The notes under the pieces were generated by a model, which worked only from the letters and a program-made list of their open reading frames with translations, was not told the DNA's origin and did no database searches. 64,000 bases of DNA from Neobacillus pocheonensis (GTDB lineage Bacteria; Bacillota; Bacilli; Bacillales; Cytobacillaceae), in contig JAMQCR010000002.1 of NCBI GenBank assembly GCA_023702235.1, positions 1,302,501-1,366,500 on the forward strand, given 5' to 3'. Below, piece by piece: positions 1-7,805 of the stretch (its first letter is position 1; each line of letters begins with the position of its first letter). A program made the translations under genes and the position numbers.

Positions 1-537
<537 letters not shown>

Positions 538-675
538 AGTTGATTAGCTCATTTGTTACGTTGGCTTAGTTCCTCTTTCCAAAAGAAAGATTACTAATGT
601 TATTGTTTGTTTACACATCTTTGTTTGTTTAGTTTTCAAAGAACAAATTCACTAATTAAAATAGCGACAAAAATT

Positions 676-704
676 ATTATATCATAATATTTCATAAATA
701 TCAA
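676..704 (-). promoter_or_regulatory. sigma-A promoter of the rRNA operon and leader
   Basis: On the minus strand a -35 TTGATA (699-704) and a perfect -10 TATAAT (676-681) are separated by exactly 17 bases. Downstream, at about 620-655, is the Bacillus rRNA leader with the box-A-like TTCTTTGAAAACTAAACAA, which binds antitermination factors. Together they place the transcription start near 668 and the 16S 5' end about 130 bases later. Further promoters upstream are possible but none is as clear. Confidence 0.85.
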
Positions 705-1039
705 CTAAAAATTATTTTCTTTTAAAAGATTTGTTTTCAATTGATACATTTTTTAAAGCAACTTTTAAAGTTTATCACTTCTGGTGTTCCAGCGCAATAT
801 TTTTTTACTATTTTACCTATTTTCACTTTGATAATTGCGGAAATGCTATCTTAATAGCTTTGTCTAACACTGGATATTCATTAGAAAGTGCCAAAACTTT
901 GTAAAAAAACGAAAATCTAAAGATTTTTTATTGAATCCCTTCTATAATTACTTTTGTTTTGACAAAAAAACATTCCAATATTAGCAAGTGGAATATCTAA
1001 TTAATTAAGATTATCTTAGGTTCCAGGATCGAATTCTTT
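705..1039. other. AT-rich intergenic stretch
   Basis: No reading frame with a credible ribosome binding site is visible on either strand. It may hold additional rRNA promoters for the minus-strand operon, but none is convincing. Confidence 0.5.
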
Positions 1040-1269
1040 TTAGTGAGAAACTATATCTGTATGTTCAAAATATGGATAGAAGAGACAAGGTGACTTTCTA
1101 ATCAATCTATTCGGGTGGTCCGGATCTTCAATCACTATAAAATGTGCTTCAAAGCCATTTATATTTTCACCTGTTTTACCCATAACTTGAACAATGTAAC
1201 TTGGTTCATATTTATGTGTTTTCTCAATTCTCAATAACATACCTATTTCAATAAATCATAAATCATCAT
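1040..1269 (-). pseudogene. small hypothetical protein with N-terminal frameshift
   Basis: A well-placed ribosome binding site (AAGGGGGA, 7 bases before ATG at 1269) opens a frame MMIYDLLK that stops at once at TAG (1243-1245). The neighbouring frame continues as IGMLLRIEKTHKYEPSYIVQ to a stop at 1040. Adding one A to the AAA run at 1246-1248 joins the two into a protein of about 76 residues. This is therefore either a recently broken gene or a one-base homopolymer error. No domain is recognised; the protein is soluble-looking and rich in aromatic residues. Taken alone, the downstream ATG at 1240 has no ribosome binding site. Confidence 0.6.
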
Positions 1270-1597
1270 GTTTACGTCCCCCTTCATGATTATTATATTA
1301 CTTTAATGAAGTCTCAGCATAAAAACTCTTCTGGAAATTAATACTTTATAATATTCTTAAAATCATATATATCCTTCCAAAAAGGTTATATAAACCAGAA
1401 TTTCACCAATCTAGTTAATGAGATTCATACTCTAATATACACACCACTAAAAATTATGATAAACTATCCGATCCACTTGTATTCTACTACTGCAACACCA
1501 TTATTTCCCTCTCCACCAATATTAAACGCAACATTGCCCTTAACATATTATTCACTGAATGTTTACCTTCCTCATGGTCAGTCCAATGACAACAAAA

Positions 1598-1645
1598 AAT
1601 AAGCGACTTAGTTCTTCTCATGGAATAAAAAAGTCGCTTTTACTT
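1598..1645. terminator. hairpin, probable terminator
   Basis: AAGCGACTT (1601-1609) pairs with AAGTCGCTT (1631-1639), with A-runs before and T-rich sequence after, so it could act in either direction. No intact gene ends just before it. Confidence 0.45.
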
Positions 1646-1659
1646 ATTAAATAGAAGGA

Positions 1660-2075
1660 TTTCAATGTCATTTCGTGTTAAATTCTGGTGCAGAATGGAA
1701 AAGGAAGCAAATCAAGAACCCTATCATGAAAGATAAGGTTTTAACACATCTTTAATACGGTTAAAAGGAAGTAATAAACAAGGCATTGAAATTAAATTTA
1801 TTTTTGTAAGCAATCTAAATAAGCGAATGGATAGAACAACCATTAATAAGCTCTTTAAAGATTAATATGAAAAGTTTGAAAAGGAAATTTCACCTCATGA
1901 TTTACGCCATTTCTTTTGTTCTCATACATTAGCAAGGAAATAAGCATTCACGAAGTGTCTCACCAGTCAGACATTCTAATTTTCATATTACCTTGCTTCA
2001 CACAAACCCAAGCAAGATGAACTTATCAATAAGATGAACCAATTAGAAGTAGAGATTAAAATGGATCTTTAGAAA
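1660..2075 (+). pseudogene. tyrosine recombinase (integrase) C-terminal relic
   Basis: Broken frames on the plus strand read as the catalytic half of a phage/plasmid-type tyrosine recombinase: FIFVSNLNKRMDRTTINKLF, then SPHDLRHFFCSHTLA (box with catalytic Arg; HDLRH at about 1896-1911), then an RHSN motif (catalytic His) and LLHTNPSK. In active family members the last motif is normally YTNPSK, with Tyr as the nucleophile; here it reads HTNPSK, so the nucleophile is lost. Stops occur after the Lys of SHTLARK and elsewhere. The element it once mobilised cannot be delimited. It is a decayed remnant, probably of an integrated element. Confidence 0.7.
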
Positions 2076-2329
2076 GTACTATATAGCCAGAAAAGTGCCT
2101 TTTCAATTAAACTGAAAATTATGATATCATTTATGCAAAGCTAGTGGAAAATCAATTATAAAAAATAAGGTCCTTATTTTTCCTGGTATGCTGTTTTAAT
2201 TAAGTGTCTAAGTTTTGTCACCAGTTTGTTATTGATAATACAAGAGAGGGTAAAACTTTTAAGTTTTGGCACCAATAATATTTTACAAATAGTTCTAAAT
2301 GTCCGAAAAAAACCTACTATGTATAGATA

Positions 2330-2545
2330 TTTCTTAAGACAAAGGTCGATTGGCCTAGCATCTTGTGTTAGAAAAAAATTAGCGATTTGCCTAAAAACGC
2401 AAAGAAACGCCTGCTGTATAAGCAAACGCTCTTTAGAAAATAATGGCTTATGCAGGTGTTAATGGCTTCGGTGGAAATAATAACATATATACAAGATAAT
2501 AAATCTGAATGGACAAGTGCTGATCTAAAGTAAAAAAGTTGACCA
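2330..2545. repeat. diverged direct-repeat module, copy 1
   Basis: This stretch resembles 3402-3600 and 4161-4375: it shares a TTAAGACAA block, a CTAAAAACGCAAAGAAACG block, a ...GCAAACG... block, ATGGCTTCGGTG and GGACAAGTGCTGAT. Copies 2 and 3 each lie directly upstream of a minus-strand YjcZ-type gene. No intact gene follows this copy, so a YjcZ-type gene may have been lost here. Reading frames crossing it in both directions look spurious. Confidence 0.6.
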
Positions 2546-2681
2546 TTTCTTTTCAAACAAGATTTCCTTAAAATAAGGCTTAACCCATTCATTATTCACA
2601 TGAACTGATGCATAAGCTAGAGTAGCCGAAACCCCATAGCCTTACATTGCACATACCCTTTAATGGGAAAAGTCTCAAACA

Positions 2682-2706
2682 CAAAAAGCCCTATCTGGGA
2701 TTTTTG
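2682..2706 (-). terminator. terminator of the 2733-2846 gene
   Basis: Minus-strand hairpin AAAAATCCC-AGATA-GGGCTTTTT, with one T/C mismatch compared with its perfect duplicate at 4571-4594. It lies 27 bases after the stop of the YjcZ-type gene. Confidence 0.55.
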
Positions 2707-2732
2707 TATTTTTAAACGTAATTGTTTTTTAC

Positions 2733-2846
2733 TTAAATCCAGATTACTGCTCCAACGATGATTAACAAGATAAACAATACAACGATTAAAGCAAAACCGC
2801 CGCCAAAACCGACACCGCCGTATCCGTATCCACCATATCCAAAGAT
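2733..2846 (-). CDS. YjcZ-family sporulation miniprotein lacking an ATG start
   Basis: The frame reads FGYGGYGYGGVGFGG followed by ALIVVLFILLIIVGAVIWI and stop, the YjcZ/YrzO-type layout: a short Gly/Tyr-rich head and one membrane helix. The duplicate at 4569-4757 starts AAA ATG TTT GGA; here the same position reads AAA ATC TTT GGA. A good ribosome binding site (AAAGGAGG, 6 bases upstream) is kept. No ATG, GTG or TTG lies in frame nearby. Either the gene is silenced, initiates very weakly at ATC, or the base is an error. With ATC as start the protein would be 37 residues. Family members are small forespore/coat-associated proteins of unknown biochemical role. Confidence 0.65.
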   Translation of the reverse strand: MFGYGGYGYGGVGFGGGFALIVVLFILLIIVGAVIWI

Positions 2847-3073
2847 TTTATAGCCCTCCTTTAGACTCATTCCTTATAAAATATGTTGGAAAATTAAGGA
2901 TGGAAGGGCTTTTTCACTAGGAATTTATTAGGACAAATCCATTACCTTTTACAAAATCCGTGTTTTGTTTCGAATTGCGTATATTGTCCGCCTGAAATTC
3001 CGACAAAAACAAAAAAAGTGACTAGATTTAAACTAGCCACCTTTTCTTTTTCAATTAGTCGTACCCTTTATTT

Positions 3074-3163
3074 TTAGTAAAACATGAAAGAAGCTCCAAT
3101 GATGATAAGAAGAATAAACAATACCACGACTAATGCAAAAGAAGATCCAAGTCCGTCGCTCAT
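3074..3163 (-). CDS. YjcZ-family sporulation miniprotein (29 aa)
   Basis: ATG at 3163 follows GGAGGTG with 8-base spacing. The product, MSDGLGSSFALVVVLFILLI and then IIGASFMFY, is a short polar head plus one transmembrane helix. It contains the ALVVVLFILLIIxGxSF core shared by all the miniproteins here. It is too small for most gene finders. Its closest local relative is the 27-residue protein at 3847-3930. Family members are made late in sporulation; their exact function is unknown. Confidence 0.85.
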   Translation of the reverse strand: MSDGLGSSFALVVVLFILLIIIGASFMFY

Positions 3164-3211
3164 GTAATAACACCTCCAGCATTTATTTAAAGGGATCTTA
3201 CTCACCCAAAA

Positions 3212-3346
3212 TTAAAAAACCATACTGGAAAGTACAATAATTAAAAGGATGAACAATACTACGATTAAAACAAAAGTACTGCCTCCATAGAAGCCACCGC
3301 CGTATCCGTAACCGCCAAAACCACAGCCGCCGTATCCAAAGCCCAT
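3212..3346 (-). CDS. YjcZ-family sporulation miniprotein, Gly/Tyr-rich (44 aa)
   Basis: Reads MGFGYGGCGFGGYGYGGGFY, then a FVLIVVLFILLIIVLSSMVF membrane helix. The start at 3346 has a modest GGTG signal. The Gly/Tyr/Cys-rich head resembles that of the 4569-4757 protein, while the helix end (IVLSS) matches the 4009-4101 protein. The upstream repeat module (3402-3600) is shared with that gene and probably carries the promoter. A longer frame on the same strand (3198-3389) is only a shadow. Confidence 0.82.
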   Translation of the reverse strand: MGFGYGGCGFGGYGYGGGFYGGSTFVLIVVLFILLIIVLSSMVF

Positions 3347-3401
3347 ATTTTTCACCATCTATTGGATTATACGAAGAAAAAACACTCACAATTTATATAT
3401 A

Positions 3402-3600
3402 TTTCTTAAGACAAGGATTTGATTGGACAAACATCATAGATTTAGGACAAAGTCAGCAATTTACCTAAAAACGCAAAGAAACGTCCCAATACATGCAAAC
3501 GTCTCGTGAAGGTGAAAATCTATTATGTCTGGTCTTAGTAATATATGCACTCAGAATAAAAGTAAATGGACAAGTGCTTATTAAAAGTAAATTAAACAGG
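3402..3600. repeat. diverged direct-repeat module, copy 2
   Basis: Upstream region of the minus-strand gene at 3212-3346; similar to 2330-2545 and 4161-4375. It shares TTTAAGACAAGG, GATTGGACAA, ACGCAAAGAAACG and AATACATGCAAACG. It has no coding content of its own. Probably duplicated together with the miniprotein genes. Confidence 0.6.
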
Positions 3601-3662
3601 GAACATAGAAAAAAAGGACCTTATCGGCCCTTTTTCTTTTTCAGTTTGTCTTATAATTCCGT

Positions 3663-3767
3663 TTAAATAATTTGCTTAAAAGAATCTGCGTCTTCTTCTT
3701 TCGAATTCGATTTCGATTTCAATGGGGATAAACCTTCTTCTCCTAAATCCATCAGGAAAAAAACCAT
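3663..3767 (-). CDS. small charged protein (34 aa), frame uncertain
   Basis: A strong AAAGGAGG precedes two overlapping frames. The first starts at 3767 (10-base spacing) and gives MVFFLMDLGEEGLSPLKSKS and onwards, a 34-residue acidic/Ser/Lys product. The second starts at 3777, directly abutting the AGGAGG, and gives MIEHGFFPDGFRRRRFIPIE, then IEIEFERRRRRFF, 33 residues, ending at 3676. The second has a striking Arg/Phe and Ile-Glu pattern like other small Bacillus spore-related proteins, but its ribosome binding site is too close. Only one is likely real. No family is recognised. Confidence 0.4.
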   Translation of the reverse strand: MVFFLMDLGEEGLSPLKSKSNSKEEDADSFKQII

Positions 3768-3846
3768 GTTCTATCATCCTCCTTTCATTACAGAATCTAT
3801 GATAAAAGGACAGATTAACACTCAACCTGCCCTTTGTTCTGCACAA

Positions 3847-3930
3847 TTAGTAGCCCATAAAAGAAGTTCCTACAATGATAAGTAGAATGAACAATACAAC
3901 TACTAACGCCATAGCATGCGTTCCACCCAT
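3847..3930 (-). CDS. YjcZ-family sporulation miniprotein (27 aa)
   Basis: ATG at 3930 lies 7 bases after GGAGGTG. The product MGGTHAMALVVVLFILLIIV, ending GTSFMGY, is almost all one transmembrane helix and carries the family core ALVVVLFILLIIVGTSFM. It resembles the B. subtilis YjcZ type more than the Gly/Tyr-rich members. Part of a run of minus-strand miniprotein genes separated by about 100-700 bases, each with its own ribosome binding site. Confidence 0.86.
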   Translation of the reverse strand: MGGTHAMALVVVLFILLIIVGTSFMGY

Positions 3931-4008
3931 TTATAACACCTCCAGTACTTGCTTATTTAAATAGGCTTTGCTCAAAGTCCAAAATCATATCGTTTGGTTT
4001 ATTAAACA

Positions 4009-4101
4009 TTAAACCAAACTAGTTAGTACGATAATTAATAGAATGAACAATACTACGATTAAAACAAATGAACTACCGCCGTAGCCGCCGTATCCATACA
4101 T
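4009..4101 (-). CDS. YjcZ-family sporulation miniprotein (30 aa)
   Basis: Starts at 4101 after a GGTGGTGA signal and reads MYGYGGYGGSSFVLIVVLFI, then LLIIVLTSLV and stop. The head is a short Gly/Tyr stretch; the rest is one membrane helix. The promoter-proximal sequence, with TTCG(A/T)ATAATCCAATAG before the start, is almost identical to that of the 3212-3346 gene, so the two are probably co-regulated. Confidence 0.85.
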   Translation of the reverse strand: MYGYGGYGGSSFVLIVVLFILLIIVLTSLV

Positions 4102-4160
4102 ATTTATCACCACCTATTGGATTATTCGAAGAGAAAAATCTCTCTATAATTATTTATATT

Positions 4161-4375
4161 TTTTAAGACAAGCTTTGATTGGACAATCATCATAGTGCTA
4201 AGACACAATTAGCGTCTATTTAAAAACTAAAGAAGCGTTTGCAATACATGCAAACGCCTCAAAGGAGGTAATGTCTCTTATGCAGATGGTAATGGCTTCG
4301 GTGTAGTAATAAAATATGTACAAGATAATAAAACAGTTATGGACAAGTGCTGATTTAAAGTAAATTAAGTTGGTC
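4161..4375. repeat. diverged direct-repeat module, copy 3
   Basis: Upstream region of the gene at 4009-4101. It shares TTTAAGACAAG, TTGGACAATCATCATAG, AATACATGCAAACGCC, ATGGCTTCGGTG, ATGTACAAGATAATAAA and GGACAAGTGCTGAT with copies 1 and/or 2. Confidence 0.6.
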
Positions 4376-4568
4376 AAATTCCTTACATCAAGAACTGTGT
4401 TTTATTCTTCTAAAAATGGAACATCTGAATTTTGCTTAATAAATAAAAATTTCCTCAAAATAAGGCTTAACCCAATGAGTATTCACATGAACTGATGCAT
4501 AAGCTAGAGTAGCCGAAACCCCATAGCCTTACATTGCACATACCTCTTAATGAGGAATAGTCACAAAC

Positions 4569-4757
4569 TCAAAAAAGCCCTTGTAGGGCTTTTTGTATTT
4601 TGAAGCGTAATTGTTTTTTACTTAGAAACATAACTGTTCCAACGATGATTAACAAGATAAATAATACAACGATTAAAGCAAAACCGCCGCCGAAACCAAC
4701 ACCTCCGTATCCATAGCCACCGCAACCGCAACCACCGTATCCACCATATCCAAACAT
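4569..4757 (-). CDS. YjcZ-family miniprotein reading through its own terminator (62 aa)
   Basis: Starts at 4757 with AAAGGAGG upstream. Reads MFGYGGYGGCGCGGYGYGGV, a membrane helix ALIVVLFILLIIVGTVMF, then an unusual basic tail LSKKQLRFKIQKALQGLF. The duplicate at 2733-2846 stops right after the helix (GAVIWI-stop). Here a one-base difference after TTT puts the equivalent TAA out of frame, so translation continues through the terminator hairpin (4571-4594). The tail residues IQKALQGLF are therefore encoded by the terminator itself. The extension is probably a recent accident or an indel error. Confidence 0.78.
   Translation of the reverse strand: MFGYGGYGGCGCGGYGYGGVGFGGGFALIVVLFILLIIVGTVMFLSKKQLRFKIQKALQGLF
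4571..4594 (-). terminator. rho-independent terminator inside the extended reading frame
   Basis: Perfect minus-strand hairpin AAAAAGCCC-TACA-AGGGCTTTTTT. It overlaps the last codons of the 4569-4757 frame, so a translating ribosome would meet the hairpin. Confidence 0.8.
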
Positions 4758-5017
4758 TTTATAGCCCCTCCTTTAGACACATTCCTTATAAAATATGTTA
4801 AGAATTTATAGAGGGAAGGGCTCTTGCACAGAATTTTGTGAGGACAAACGCATTACCTAGTTACAAAATCTGTGACTTGTAGCAAATTGGCCTAGACTAT
4901 TGTTGGATAGCTCTTAGCTTCTTTTTTATGTAAAAAAGGCTCCCTAACTGAAGCCTCCTCATTTCAAATTAATAAAATCATTATTATAGTTTAAATTGGT
5001 TTCCTTATAAATCGAAA

Positions 5018-5245
5018 ATGTTTAAACAACTTTTTTACCTAGTTGTATTTGTAATTTGTATTTTAATTTATGAATTAATAACTTTACTTCCTGAACCTTG
5101 GGGGTACTTCCATTACGGTTGGTGGAAGTTGTGGTACGCATCTATCGTAGATCCAATACTTTTGCTTATTTTATTAGGATATTATAAATGGATATGTATG
5201 CTGGAAATGAATGCTGTTAGAAAGTGGAATAAGCTGGTGAAGTAA
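5018..5245 (+). CDS. small membrane protein, function unknown (75 aa)
   Basis: Begins MFKQLFYLVVFVICILIYEL and has two hydrophobic segments (about residues 4-24 and 45-58) separated by an aromatic loop rich in Trp/Tyr (WGYFHYGWWKLWY). It ends with a basic tail (RKWNKLVK). No clear ribosome binding site precedes the ATG, which lowers confidence, but a terminator follows 12 bases after the stop. No family recognised. Confidence 0.55.
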   Translation: MFKQLFYLVVFVICILIYELITLLPEPWGYFHYGWWKLWYASIVDPILLLILLGYYKWICMLEMNAVRKWNKLVK

Positions 5246-5254
5246 TAAGAAATA

Positions 5255-5280
5255 ATCCCCTCTCGAATGAGAAGGGCTTT
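5255..5280 (+). terminator. terminator after 5018-5245
   Basis: CCCCTCTC-GAAT-GAGAAGGG hairpin followed by CTTT. The same hairpin type (CCCCTCTC..GAGAAGGG) recurs at 6849-6876. Confidence 0.65.
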
Positions 5281-5297
5281 GAATATTGCTTACAAAA

Positions 5298-5468
5298 CTA
5301 TTTTAAGAATGCACCTAAAGCTACTACCGCTCTTTTTAGTGATTTTTCGTATGCTTTATCTTTTCCGATCACAGCACGAAAATCATTTACATCTCGAACT
5401 GTTGATCGACTTTCTACCTCATAACCATTTTCAAAGATTAAAAGGCATATTGTAGTCTTATCGCTCAT
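5298..5468 (-). CDS. Gp49-like phage-type small protein (56 aa)
   Basis: The frame from ATG 5468 gives MSDKTTICLLIFENGYEVES and ends KAYEKSLKRAVVALGAFLK. The pattern 'hydrophobic strand - ENGYEV - ... - IGKDKAYE...' resembles Gp49-like phage proteins, where a short beta hairpin is followed by a helix. The ribosome binding site is weak, and the frame is open upstream to 5500, overlapping the end of the gene before it (stop at 5501), so translational coupling is possible. Function unknown; assignment by resemblance only. Confidence 0.5.
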   Translation of the reverse strand: MSDKTTICLLIFENGYEVESRSTVRDVNDFRAVIGKDKAYEKSLKRAVVALGAFLK

Positions 5469-5500
5469 ATGATGGAATTTCTTTTCAACGATTATTTCTT

Positions 5501-5713
5501 CTAATTTAATACGTTTATCAATTTAATCCCGACTTTCCTGGGATAATGCATTACAATATGGTCATACATATGATTTTTACAGGTTACTAAAAGGACCTCT
5601 TCCCCTTTGTGTTCAACATGATTAATCTCTCCGTATTTAGGGCAAATACTATCTATAAACATTACTATCTCTCCCAAATATGTATTTTCTCTAAGAAAAC
5701 GTTTTCCTAACAT
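5501..5713 (-). CDS. hypothetical protein (70 aa)
   Basis: The start is placed at 5713 (MLGKRFLRENTYLGEIVMFI), directly after AAAGGAGGTATT. A longer frame from 5737 would skip this ribosome binding site. The product is a small soluble-looking protein with CPKYG and a later single Cys (VTCKN) and several His (HVEH, HMYDHIVMHY), possibly a one-domain beta protein. It may be coupled to the downstream Gp49-like gene. No family recognised. Confidence 0.65.
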   Translation of the reverse strand: MLGKRFLRENTYLGEIVMFIDSICPKYGEINHVEHKGEEVLLVTCKNHMYDHIVMHYPRKVGIKLINVLN

Positions 5714-5859
5714 AATACCTCCTTTTGGCCACCACAATAATCTTGGACTTAAATCAGTGACTAAAAAAAATGTCGATATTTTGGGACAAATATTATTTCT
5801 CTGAATTCGCTTTCAGTTGATAAAATCAGAAAGTCGTTGTAAAAAAGGAGCGAATTATA

Positions 5860-6012
5860 ATGAATAATGAGGATTTAATTAAAAAAATTGAAACGGTGCG
5901 GAAAAAAATGATATCAGTCGGTATGTCCAATGGTTTTACTTCACCAGAAACTATTAAACTAAGTCAAACGCTCGACAATTTATTTAACCTAGGAAGGGGT
6001 TTATTGCGTTGA
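5860..6012 (+). CDS. Spo0E-like aspartyl-phosphate phosphatase (50 aa)
   Basis: ATG at 5860 follows AAAAAAGGAG. The 50-residue protein has the Spo0E signature: an N-terminal helix (IKKIETVRKKMISVG), a loop, and LSQTLDNLFNLG, the SQxLDxL motif whose residues contact phosphorylated Spo0A. Such proteins dephosphorylate Spo0A~P and delay sporulation. Length and motif spacing are typical for the family. It stands alone between oppositely oriented genes. Confidence 0.88.
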   Translation: MNNEDLIKKIETVRKKMISVGMSNGFTSPETIKLSQTLDNLFNLGRGLLR

Positions 6013-6145
6013 TATTCGAATGTTAAATAATACATTATAAGCCCCTCTTGAACAAAGAAGCACTTTCCTATTTTGGAAAAGGAATGTAAAACGGACTGAG
6101 TAGTCTACAAATTATTTTTTAAAAATATAAGGGGGAAGGATTTTT

Positions 6146-6832
6146 TTGATCATTAAAATTTCTGAAATTAAAAGACAAGCCAAGCAATCATTAAAAGGAA
6201 ATTGGGGATTAGTTGTATTACTTACTTTTATTTTGTTTTTAATCAATGCAGTTTTACCTAATGCTATTGATATAATCATGAATGGTGGATTTACAACAAG
6301 GATTAATCAAGATCAGACTTCGTTTAGTGCAGATATGGTTAGTTTATTAGTTTCAATTGTTTTAATTCCACTTTCCGTGACGGTTTATTGGTTTTATCTA
6401 TCATTGATAAGGAATGAGCAACCGCAAATTTCACAGGTGTTTTCCAATTTAAAAGATATTAAAAAATTTTTAAAACTTCTTGGATTATCGTTCTTACAAC
6501 ATCTTTTGGTTTTTTTATGGTCTTTTTTACTTGTTGTTCCTGGAATTGTTAAAGCATTAGCTTACTCGCAATCCTATTATTTATTAAGAGACCATCCTGA
6601 ATATTCCGTTATTCAAGCAATAACTGAGAGTAGGATGAGAATGAAAGGTTATAAGTGGAAATATTTCTTGCTTGGACTAAGTTTCATTGGTTGGGGTATT
6701 CTTTGTTTGTTTACATTGGGCATTGGATTATTGTGGTTGATTCCTTATATAGCAACATCCATTGCTACATTCTATAACGAATTAATTTACCCACAGGATA
6801 AGAAGTTTAAGAATAAAGAAGCAATATTATAA
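6146..6832 (+). CDS. DUF975 family integral membrane protein (228 aa)
   Basis: TTG start at 6146 after a strong GGGGGAAGGA. The N-terminus ISEIKRQAKQSLKGNWG is the DUF975 hallmark (a short amphipathic segment before the first helix). Four or five membrane helices follow (about residues 20-40, 65-88, 110-135, 173-200), with the conserved YSQSYYLLRDHPE and AITESRMRMKGYKWKYF segments between them. Family members are of unknown function, sometimes linked to membrane stress. Monocistronic, followed by its own terminator. Confidence 0.88.
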   Translation: MIIKISEIKRQAKQSLKGNWGLVVLLTFILFLINAVLPNAIDIIMNGGFTTRINQDQTSFSADMVSLLVSIVLIPLSVTVYWFYLSLIRNEQPQISQVFSNLKDIKKFLKLLGLSFLQHLLVFLWSFLLVVPGIVKALAYSQSYYLLRDHPEYSVIQAITESRMRMKGYKWKYFLLGLSFIGWGILCLFTLGIGLLWLIPYIATSIATFYNELIYPQDKKFKNKEAIL

Positions 6833-6848
6833 TTCTTTTTGTAGTCAT

Positions 6849-6876
6849 AGCCCCTCTCTAATGAGAAGGGCTTTTT
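6849..6876 (+). terminator. terminator after the DUF975 gene
   Basis: AGCCCCTCTC-TAAT-GAGAAGGGCT followed by TTTTT. Strong rho-independent form, 16 bases after the stop. Confidence 0.85.
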
Positions 6877-6995
6877 CGTTTTTTATAGAGATTCGCCGTG
6901 AAGAAAAAACCGCCTCAAAAGGGTCTTTCTACTATTCATTAAAACCTCATTAAACATATTCTAATTAAAACTCGATGGTAGGAAAGTGATTTTTT

Positions 6996-7154
6996 ATGTC
7001 TAAGTCGGACAAAGTATCAGTCCTTATTGAAATAGGGCATGAAAAAATAGAAGTAAATAGTTCGATTGCTGGACTTGGTTTTTTAATTGAAGCAATTATT
7101 AAATTTAAACAACACAAGGACAACCCACCTATTAAAATCATTTTATACCGATAA
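6996..7154 (+). CDS. hypothetical protein (52 aa)
   Basis: ATG at 6996 with a GGAAAGTG signal upstream. The product MSKSDKVSVLIEIGHEKIEV, then NSSIAGLGFLIEAIIKFKQH, ends PPIKIILYR. The alternating hydrophobic pattern suggests strand-strand-helix-strand. It sits opposite the phage-like minus-strand cassette, and its stop lies 52 bases before a terminator. No family recognised. Confidence 0.6.
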   Translation: MSKSDKVSVLIEIGHEKIEVNSSIAGLGFLIEAIIKFKQHKDNPPIKIILYR

Positions 7155-7205
7155 GATAAGGAATTTTTTCTTAACTAGCTGCAATCAAACTATTACGAGT
7201 AAATA

Positions 7206-7230
7206 ATAAAGCCCCTCTCGAGGGCTTTAT
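7206..7230. terminator. bidirectional terminator hairpin
   Basis: AAAGCCC-CTCTCGA-GGGCTTT, with T-rich tails on both strands. It serves the plus-strand gene ending at 7154 and the minus-strand cassette ending near 7235. Confidence 0.7.
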
Positions 7231-7450
7231 ATTGTAAAAATTGACGATACGCTGGTTAAAATCAGACACAACTGATTCTGTAATTCTAGTTAGTCCATTT
7301 AACGCATCATTTGCTACGGCTGGTGTTTTGGCCGTGGTATGTGATTCTAAAAACTTTTTAATCTTAGGGGTGATGATTCCCTATTCCTGCTGTAGCTGAA
7401 GCGCATAGAAGACCTCCAAGAGCTAGTACGAATTGAGTTTCTAATGACAT
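7231..7450 (-). pseudogene. phage holin-like small protein, frameshifted
   Basis: ATG 7450 with GGAGGGAAATAAC upstream starts MSLETQFVLALGGLLCASAT, a hydrophobic N-terminal segment, but the frame ends at a TAA after 28 codons. The adjacent frame continues ITPKIKKFLESHTTAKTPAV and DALNGLTRITESVVSDFNQR. This gives a membrane anchor followed by a helical tail, as in small phage holin-like proteins. The shift lies at about 7372-7380 (GGAATAGGGAATCATC). The second frame has no stop before the terminator at 7206-7230 and runs to 7171, so the natural stop is also missing. Last gene of the lysis-like cassette. Confidence 0.55.
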
Positions 7451-7451
7451 G

Positions 7452-7805
7452 TTATTTCCCTCCATTTTGAGAATGTAATAAGGCTAAAATCTCTTTGATT
7501 TTAGCCATCTCTTGAATGTTACTATCGTGCATTTCCTTCATTTCAGCTAATTGCGGCATGACTACATCATGTGTTTCTTGAAGCAGTTTTCTTGTTTCCT
7601 CTGCCTCCGCTTTTTGGGAAGCCCCAAGACCCGGCAAAGCTACTCCTTGGCAAAACAAGGAGCCATTCTTGGATGACTCCAGGAGGCTTGATGATAACTG
7701 CGACTCAGATTAAAATAAATAGAAACCAAATGCCCCCTTTGTAGTAGTGGACCACTCGAGAGCTTTCATTGTTATGGAATCGATAGTTGTAAAAATCTTT
7801 TTCAT
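7452..7805 (-). pseudogene. phage-type membrane protein with C-terminal coiled coil, frameshifted
   Basis: ATG 7805 overlaps the stop of the upstream gene as ATGA. Reading starts MKKIFTTIDSITMKALEWST. A hydrophobic stretch in another frame (FLFILI-stop-VAVIIKPPGVIQEWLL) follows, then QGVALPGLGASQKAEAEETR and LLQETHDVVMPQLAEMKEMH up to SQNGGK. A plausible original protein had one or two membrane helices and a coiled-coil tail, but at least two frame changes and a stop separate the parts. The intact 68-codon frame 7452-7658 would need a TTG start without a ribosome binding site. Part of the decayed cassette. Confidence 0.55.

Larger units (their letters stand above)
2574..2895. repeat. segment duplicated at 4463-4800
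   Basis: About 320 bases, including CACATGAACTGATGCATAAG, a terminator and a YjcZ-type gene, recur with high similarity at about 4463-4800. The duplication explains the two near-identical Gly/Tyr-rich miniproteins at 2733-2846 and 4569-4757. Both copies lie on the same strand about 1.9 kb apart. Confidence 0.75.

Noticed and set aside
2174..2592. Three overlapping frames on both strands
   Set aside because: They cross a diverged repeat module, lack ribosome binding sites and show no protein-like pattern.
3198..3389. 63-codon minus-strand frame rich in Trp/Arg
   Set aside because: Out-of-frame shadow of the YjcZ-type gene at 3212-3346, which has the family motif.
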